Part shown: one piece after another, positions 5,447 to 10,129 of the stretch
Position numbering within the stretch: position 1 is the stretch's first letter
How the letters are laid out: each line of letters begins with the position of its first letter
Assembly (NCBI GenBank): GCA_017999235.1
Contig: JAGOBN010000081.1
Coordinates: forward strand, 1-10,129
From: Anaerolineales bacterium
Lineage (GTDB): Bacteria; Chloroflexota; Anaerolineae; Anaerolineales; UBA6663
DNA length: 10,129 nucleotides
Direction: 5' to 3'
Notes under the pieces: generated by a model
Seen by the model: only the letters and a program-made list of their open reading frames with translations
Database searches by the model: none
Told to the model about the DNA's origin: nothing
Program-made: the position numbers and the translations under genes

Positions 5447-7426
5447 ATGGCGCACTTCCTCACCGACCCGCAATACCGCGCCCTGACGGCGGTGTGCGAA
5501 GCGCTGATCCCGGCGGTGGACCGCGCCGACGATCCGGCCGGTTTCTGGCGCCGCGCCGCCCCGGACCTGGACATCCCCCGGCTGGTGACGCGCGCCGTGC
5601 GCGATTGGCAGGGCGCGGAGCAGCAGCGTGAATTGAAGCAGCTGCTCGATCTGCTCAGCGGGCCGGCCGGGACGGGCGGGTTGACGGGCCAGTTTCGCGC
5701 CTTTGCGGAGCTGCCCTTAGCGGCGCGCGAGCGCGCCCTGCAAGCGTGGGCCGTGTCGCCGCTGCCGCCGCTGCGCCGCGCCTTTCAAGGCCTGAAGCGC
5801 TTGACGACGGCCCTGTTTTACACCGCGCTGGATGAGACCGGCCGCAATCCCAATTGGGAGGCGCTGGATTACCCCGGGCCGCGATTGCCAGTTGGGCCGC
5901 CGCCGGCCAAGCGCCTGCGGCCGCTGGCCGTGACCGCCGACACCACCCTGACCTGTGATGTAGTGGTGGTGGGCTCGGGCGCGGGCGGGGGCGTGGCCGC
6001 CGGGGAGCTGGCGCGCGCCGGCTACGATGTGATCGTGTTGGAGAAGGGCGGCTACTTCGCGGCCGAAGATTTCGATGGCGTGGAGTACACCGCCTATCAG
6101 CGTCTGTATGAGAATCAGGCGATCCTGGCCACCCGTGATTTGGGCGTGATTGTGCTGGCCGGCTCGGCGTTGGGCGGCGGCACGCTGATCAACTGGGGCG
6201 CCTCTTTCCGCACCCCCGAGCATGTGCGCGTGGAATGGGAGCGCGAGCACGGCTGTGACGGTTTGACCGGCGCGGAGTTTACCGCCGCGCTGGACGCCGT
6301 GACCGCCCGGCTGGGCGTCAACACCGAGGCCGCCTGGCCCAGCCCGGAGGCGGGCTTGCTGGAGCGCGCGTGTGACCGGCTCGGTTTGGGCTGCGGCGTC
6401 ATCCCGATCAATACCCCCGCGTGCGCGGATCCGGCGCTGTGCGGCTGGTGCGCCTTCGGCTGCGCGGCCGGCCGCAAGCAGAGCACGCTGGAGACCTATC
6501 TGGCGGACGCCGCCGAGCACGGCGCGCGGATTGTCGTTGGGGCCGAAGCGCGCCGCGTGTTGCTGGATGGCCGGCGGGCGGCCGGGGTGGAGGCCGGGGT
6601 CGGCGCGCACACGCTGACAGTTAAAGCGCGGGTGGTGGTGGCCGCCGCCGGCGCCCTGCACACGCCGGCCCTGCTGCTCCGCAGCGGCCTGGGCAACCCC
6701 AACATTGGCCGGCACTTGCGCCTGCATCCCACTGTGGCGGTGGTGGGCGATTACCCGGAAGCGGTGGAGCCGTGGCGCGGTCCACTGCTCACCCGGTATG
6801 TGAACCAGTGGGCGGATTTGGACGGCCGGCATTACGGCGTCGTCATCGAACATGCGCCGGCGCACCCCGGCCTGATCGGCTTGGGCACGGTCTGGCGTTC
6901 CGGCGAACAGCATAAGCAGGCCATGCGGCGCGCCCAGCACAGCGCTTTCTTCATCGCCATCACGCGCGACCGGGCGGGCGGCCGGGTGACGCTGGATCGG
7001 CAGGGCCGGCCGGTGCTCAACTACCAACTCTCTGCCGCCGATGGCCGGCATCTGCTGCGCGGCCTGCAGGCCGGTTTCCAGCTGCACGCGGCGGCCGGCG
7101 CCACGGAGATCAGCGGCCCGCATTCCGGGCTGGCGCCGTTTCAGCCGGCCGGCGGCGGCCTGGAGCGCTATTTTCAGCAGGTGGCGCGCGCCGGCCTGGA
7201 CGCCAACCGGCTGACCATTTTTTCCGCGCACCAGATGGGCGCGTGCCGGATGGGCGGCCGGCGAGCGGCGGCCGCGCTCACACCGCAAGCCGAGAGCTGG
7301 GACGTGAGCAACCTGTTCGTGGCCGACGCTTCGGTCTTTCCCACCGCTTCCGGCGTCAACCCGATGATCACGATCATGGCCCTGGCCCACCGCACGGCCC
7401 AGGTGGTCAAAACGCGGCTGCCGTAG
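5447..7426 (+). CDS. GMC oxidoreductase, long-chain alcohol oxidase-like
   Basis: A 659-aa flavoenzyme. Residues about 4-150 are a helical N-terminal region opening with FLTDPQYRALTAVCEALIP, a pattern shared by fatty alcohol oxidases and the small subunit of gluconate 2-dehydrogenase. The FAD motif GSGAGG is at 176-181, and the GMC signature around SALGGGTLINWGASFRTP at about 240-257. A cluster of four Cys (326, 332, 335, 339; C-x5-C-x2-C-x3-C) precedes AGRKQST. The C-terminal GMC domain has AHQMGACRMG with His595, and FVADASVFPTASGVNPM with Asn638, the catalytic base pair region. No signal peptide is seen, so it is probably cytoplasmic or membrane-associated. The expected reaction is oxidation of an alcohol to an aldehyde or ketone, with oxygen or another acceptor. 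GTG 5444 is an equally possible start one codon upstream; no good ribosome-binding site separates them. Confidence 0.9.
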   Translation: MAHFLTDPQYRALTAVCEALIPAVDRADDPAGFWRRAAPDLDIPRLVTRAVRDWQGAEQQRELKQLLDLLSGPAGTGGLTGQFRAFAELPLAARERALQAWAVSPLPPLRRAFQGLKRLTTALFYTALDETGRNPNWEALDYPGPRLPVGPPPAKRLRPLAVTADTTLTCDVVVVGSGAGGGVAAGELARAGYDVIVLEKGGYFAAEDFDGVEYTAYQRLYENQAILATRDLGVIVLAGSALGGGTLINWGASFRTPEHVRVEWEREHGCDGLTGAEFTAALDAVTARLGVNTEAAWPSPEAGLLERACDRLGLGCGVIPINTPACADPALCGWCAFGCAAGRKQSTLETYLADAAEHGARIVVGAEARRVLLDGRRAAGVEAGVGAHTLTVKARVVVAAAGALHTPALLLRSGLGNPNIGRHLRLHPTVAVVGDYPEAVEPWRGPLLTRYVNQWADLDGRHYGVVIEHAPAHPGLIGLGTVWRSGEQHKQAMRRAQHSAFFIAITRDRAGGRVTLDRQGRPVLNYQLSAADGRHLLRGLQAGFQLHAAAGATEISGPHSGLAPFQPAGGGLERYFQQVARAGLDANRLTIFSAHQMGACRMGGRRAAAALTPQAESWDVSNLFVADASVFPTASGVNPMITIMALAHRTAQVVKTRLP

Positions 7427-7469
7427 AGCCGCGCCCTGGCACGGCGCTACCCGATACCACGAGGGTCCT

Positions 7470-8243
7470 ATGCCCGATCAATTTATCCTCACCGAAACGC
7501 GCGGCGCCGTGGGGCTGGTGCGCCTCAACCGGCCCAAAGAACTAAACGCCCTCAACGCCAGCCTGATGGCGGCGCTGGCGGCGGCGCTGGCCGCCTTTGA
7601 CGCCGATCCCGCCCTGGGCGCGCTGGTGATCGCCGGCAGCGAGCGCGCCTTTGCCGCCGGCGCCGACATCAAAGAGATGGCCGGCGCCAGCGCCGTGGAC
7701 ATGCTGACACGCGACAGCCTCGATCACTGGGACCGGCTGCGCCAATTGAAGAAGCCGCTCATCGCGGCCGTGGCCGGCCACTGTCTGGGCGGCGGCTGTG
7801 AACTGGCGATGACGTGTGATCTGATTGTGGCGGCCGAGACCGCGCGCTTTGGCCAGCCGGAGATCAACCTCGGCGTGATCCCGGGCGCCGGCGGCACGCA
7901 GCGTCTGACGCGCGCGGTGGGCAAGGCCCTGGCAATGGAGATGGTGCTCAACGGCCGGCTGATCACGGCCGACGAGGCCTATCGCTTTGGCTTGGTGAAC
8001 CGGGTGGTGCCGGCTGAAGCCTATTTGGATGAAGCCCTGACCCTGGCCGCGCAAATCGCGGCGCGTGCGCCGTTGGCCGTGCGCCTGGGCAAAGAGGCCG
8101 TCAACCACGCCTTCGAGACGCCGCTCACCGAGGGCCTGGCCGCCGAGCGCCGGGCCTTTTACTTCCTCTTTTCCACCGAGGATCAAAAAGAAGGCATGGC
8201 CGCCTTCGTGGAGAAGCGCAAACCCCAGTGGAAAGGGCGGTGA
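7470..8243 (+). CDS. Enoyl-CoA hydratase/isomerase family protein
   Basis: A 257-aa crotonase-fold protein of normal length. The oxyanion-hole strand FAAGADIKEM is at 61-70 and GHCLGGGCELAMTCD at 103-117. Glu111 and Glu131 (QPEINLGVIPGAGGTQRL) are spaced by 20 residues, as in the two catalytic glutamates of true enoyl-CoA hydratase (Glu144/Glu164 in the rat enzyme), which supports hydration of 2-enoyl-CoA. The C-terminal helix with AERRAFYFLFSTEDQKEGMAAFVEKRKPQW is the usual ending. ATG 7470 follows GAGGG at 7461-7465. The 43-base gap upstream separates it from the alcohol oxidase; it may still be on the same transcript. In pathway terms it fits beta-oxidation of a fatty or branched acid. Exact chain length cannot be read from the sequence. 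Confidence 0.95.
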   Translation: MPDQFILTETRGAVGLVRLNRPKELNALNASLMAALAAALAAFDADPALGALVIAGSERAFAAGADIKEMAGASAVDMLTRDSLDHWDRLRQLKKPLIAAVAGHCLGGGCELAMTCDLIVAAETARFGQPEINLGVIPGAGGTQRLTRAVGKALAMEMVLNGRLITADEAYRFGLVNRVVPAEAYLDEALTLAAQIAARAPLAVRLGKEAVNHAFETPLTEGLAAERRAFYFLFSTEDQKEGMAAFVEKRKPQWKGR

Positions 8244-8248
8244 CAGCC

Positions 8249-9013
8249 ATGCGCGTGGAGTCGCTCGCCTGTCCGAAGTGCGGGGCGCCCCTGCACCTGG
8301 AGGCCGGCCAAGCCCTGATCGTGTGCTTGTACTGCAATTCCATGGTCCGGGCGATGGGTACACCGCTGGTGAGTACACCAGCGCCCGCGAACGCGCCGGC
8401 GCCGCTGGAGGTGGAGCGCGAACTGCCGGAGGCGGATCTGGAGGCTGTGAAAAAAATGCTGGCCGCCGGGCAACGGGCCGAAGCGCTGGCCGCGTATCAG
8501 CGGCTGACCGGGGCCGAGGCCGCCGAAGCGCAGGCCACCCTGGATCAGCTGGGCCGCCAGTTGACGGCGGCCACGCTGTTGCGGCAGATGCTCAGCCCCT
8601 TTGGAGTGGGAATTGTGCTGGCCTCGCTGGCCGGGCTGGGGGTGGCGGTGGGCGGGGCGGCGGCTGGCTGGCTGGATATCTGGCTGGCGCTGGGGCTGGG
8701 GGCGTTTGCGCTCTTTCAGCTGGCGGTGGCCGCCCGCGCGACGGTGAACACCCTGCGCTACCTCTCCGCGCCGGTGGCCGAAGCCGTCACCCTCAAACTG
8801 GCCCCCATCGGGGTGTTCGAACGCGCGGGCGGGGACATCCACGCCTTCCGGGTCTGGCTGGAGGTGCGGCCGGCCGGGGAGGCGCCTTTCCGCGCCGAGA
8901 TCCAGCTGCCGGTGCGGGAATCCAACCTGGCGCGGGCGCGGGAAGGCGCGGTGCTGCGCGTCAAATACTTCCCCGGCGATCCCGCCAGCGTGATCTTCTT
9001 CGAAAAAAGCTAA
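8249..9013 (+). CDS. Zinc-ribbon membrane protein with L7/L12-like segment
   Basis: A 254-aa protein with an unusual domain order. Residues 8-29 form a zinc ribbon: CPKC and CLYC with a 14-residue spacer between the pairs (Cys8, 11, 26, 29). A Pro/Ala linker follows. Residues about 62-103 (DLEAVKKMLAAGQRAEALAAYQRLTG, then AEAAEAQATLDQL) resemble the helix-helix pattern of the ribosomal L7/L12 C-terminal domain (K-x-x-AI-x-x-x-R-x-x-TG-x-x-x-x-EAK). Two hydrophobic helices at about 117-139 and 143-162 should span the membrane as a hairpin. The C-terminal 90 residues look beta-rich (FRVWLEVRPAGEAPFRAEIQLPV, then GAVLRVKYFPGDPASVIFF), like a small domain of bacterial membrane proteins that ends in V-x-Y-x-P-x-DP-x-x-V. 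ATG 8249 is chosen; GTG 8228 and 8240 are in-frame alternatives overlapping the enoyl-CoA hydratase. The function is unknown. Confidence 0.85.
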   Translation: MRVESLACPKCGAPLHLEAGQALIVCLYCNSMVRAMGTPLVSTPAPANAPAPLEVERELPEADLEAVKKMLAAGQRAEALAAYQRLTGAEAAEAQATLDQLGRQLTAATLLRQMLSPFGVGIVLASLAGLGVAVGGAAAGWLDIWLALGLGAFALFQLAVAARATVNTLRYLSAPVAEAVTLKLAPIGVFERAGGDIHAFRVWLEVRPAGEAPFRAEIQLPVRESNLARAREGAVLRVKYFPGDPASVIFFEKS

Positions 9014-10129
9014 CCCGCCGGCGGCTCGGCTCCTGGCGCCGTGAACGCCATGGTGTAAAGGTCGAAGTACCGGCCGCGCTGTTCCAAAAGCTCCGCGTGG
9101 GTGCCGGTCTCCACAATCCGGCCGTGATCCAGCACCACGATCTTATCCGCCTTGGTGATGGTGGAGAGCCGGTGCGCGATGACAAAGCTGGTGCGGCCTT
9201 TCAGAAGCCGCTCCAGCGCCCTTTGGATCAGGCGCTCGGTTTGGGTGTCCACGCTGGAGGTGGCCTCATCCAGGATCAGGATGCGCGGATCGGCCAGCAG
9301 TGCGCGCGCAAACGAGACCAATTGCTTCTGCCCGCCGGACAAGATCGCGCCGCCCTCGCCGACTTTGGCTTCGTAACCGCCTTCTAAAGCGGCAATAAAG
9401 GTGTGCGCGCCCACGGCCTGGGCCGCGGCCTCAATGTCGGCCGACGGCGCGTCCAGCCGGCCATAGGCGATGTTCTCGCGCACGGTGCCGGAGAACAAGA
9501 ACGGCTCCTGCAGCACCACCCCCATCTGCCGGCGCAGCGAGTCTTGCGTCACCGTCCGCACATCCACGCCGTCAATCAGCAGCGCGCCGGCCGTGACGTC
9601 ATAGAAGCGCGAGATCAATTTCACCAGCGTGGATTTGCCGGCCCCGGTCTCGCCCACCAGCGCCACGGTCTGGCCGGGCGCCACCTCCAATTGGATGTCC
9701 TGCAAAATCGGCGCGCCGGCCGGGTCATAGCGGAAGCTCACGTTTTGAAACTGGACCCGGCCCTGGATCGGCGGCAGGGCGCCGGCCGCCGGCGCATCCT
9801 GGACCTCGACGGGCGTATCCAGCAATTCAAACACCCGTTCGCCGCTGACCATCGTCGCCTGGAAGGTGTTGTAGCGCTGGGAGAGGTCGCGGATCGGGTC
9901 GAAGAAGCGGTCAATGTACAGCGCGAAGGCCACCAGCGTCCCGGCCGTGATGGGCAAGGAGACCGGGGATTGGCCGAGCACGGCCAACCCGCCCACGTAG
10001 ATCACCAGGGCCAGCGCCAGGCTGCCGAAAAAATCAACCGTGGGAAAGAACACGGACGTGATCAAGGCGGCGCGGTTGGTGGCGGTGAGCAGGTTGCCGT
10101 TGATATTCTCGGCGAACAAGCGCTGGTTG
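9010..10129 (-). CDS. ABC transporter, fused membrane and ATPase domains (N-terminus cut off)
   Basis: An ABC exporter half-transporter read leftward, open through the right edge; the apparent TTG start at 10119 is not real, since the upstream codons read NQR in frame and most of the membrane domain is missing. Counting from that TTG, residues 18-72 contain the last transmembrane helices and 120-358 the ATPase: Walker A GETGAGKST at 156-164, Q-loop Gln204 (VVLQEPFLFSGTVREN), signature LSGGQ at 260-264, Walker B ILILDEATSSVD at 280-291, and H-loop His316 (IAHRLSTI). All catalytic residues are present. This is the MsbA/LmrA-like multidrug and lipid exporter type, where such proteins work as homodimers or with a partner often encoded next door, here beyond the edge. 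The substrate is unknown. Its stop codon overlaps the last codon of the convergent zinc-ribbon gene. Confidence 0.95.
   Translation of the reverse strand, partial: NQRLFAENINGNLLTATNRAALITSVFFPTVDFFGSLALALVIYVGGLAVLGQSPVSLPITAGTLVAFALYIDRFFDPIRDLSQRYNTFQATMVSGERVFELLDTPVEVQDAPAAGALPPIQGRVQFQNVSFRYDPAGAPILQDIQLEVAPGQTVALVGETGAGKSTLVKLISRFYDVTAGALLIDGVDVRTVTQDSLRRQMGVVLQEPFLFSGTVRENIAYGRLDAPSADIEAAAQAVGAHTFIAALEGGYEAKVGEGGAILSGGQKQLVSFARALLADPRILILDEATSSVDTQTERLIQRALERLLKGRTSFVIAHRLSTITKADKIVVLDHGRIVETGTHAELLEQRGRYFDLYTMAFTAPGAEPPAG

Noticed and set aside
5717..7390. 557-codon open frame on the - strand opposite the GMC oxidoreductase
   Set aside because: Same reason: composition typical of antisense frames and no domain; the + strand gene has clear FAD and GMC motifs.
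7427..7469. Possible GCGCC/GGCGC hairpin between the alcohol oxidase and enoyl-CoA hydratase genes
   Set aside because: Five-bp stem with a 7-base loop and no T-run; cannot be told from chance at this GC content.
8065..9387. 440-codon open frame on the + strand running from the enoyl-CoA hydratase through to the exporter
   Set aside because: It crosses three supported genes in other frames and reads Arg/Gly/Pro-rich without any domain.
9010..10119. Complete ABC ATPase gene starting at TTG 10119
   Set aside because: The frame stays open to the window edge and the membrane domain is incomplete, so the start lies outside the window.

Overview
The window is very GC-rich (roughly 70% by eye) and almost entirely coding. 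Eleven genes lie head-to-tail on the + strand (1-9013), with gaps from -8 to about +43 bases. One ABC exporter gene converges on them from the - strand (9010 to the right edge). There are no RNA genes, CRISPR arrays, insertion sequences or phage genes, and no gene-free stretch over 300 bases. Ala/Gly-rich proteins, short spacers and the mix of families suggest a free-living environmental bacterium. A Chloroflexota (Anaerolineae-like) origin is my best guess, from the style of the 277-aa unknown protein and the exporter, but there is no marker gene to prove it.

Layout. (1) 1-237: C-terminal end of a GGDEF (diguanylate cyclase) domain, cut by the left edge. (2) 246-2874: an intact short-chain dehydrogenase (SDR), a geranylgeranyl-reductase-family flavoprotein, and a second, 204-aa SDR-fold protein whose catalytic residues are all replaced. 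(3) 2878-3711: a 277-aa protein I do not recognise. (4) 3753-5440: three consecutive DinB/YfiT-fold genes, the first fused to a HicB-like N-terminal domain; the genes overlap by exactly 8 nt at both junctions. (5) 5447-7426: a large GMC oxidoreductase of the long-chain alcohol oxidase type with a four-cysteine cluster. (6) 7470-8243: an enoyl-CoA hydratase/isomerase. (7) 8249-9013: a zinc-ribbon membrane protein with a segment resembling the ribosomal L7/L12 C-terminal domain. (8) 9010-10129, - strand: ABC exporter with fused ATPase, lacking its N-terminus because of the right edge.

How the genes may work together (inference): the redox and CoA enzymes (SDR, isoprenoid-type reductase, alcohol oxidase, enoyl-CoA hydratase) would suit oxidation or remodelling of a hydrophobic alcohol or lipid. 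The DinB proteins belong to a fold that includes thiol-dependent transferases and could act in detoxification. Nothing in the sequence names the substrate. The most unusual items are the catalytically empty SDR, the HicB-DinB fusion heading a DinB triplet, the Cys cluster in the GMC enzyme and the unusual composite zinc-ribbon membrane protein. I see no clear sign of a defence or mobile system.
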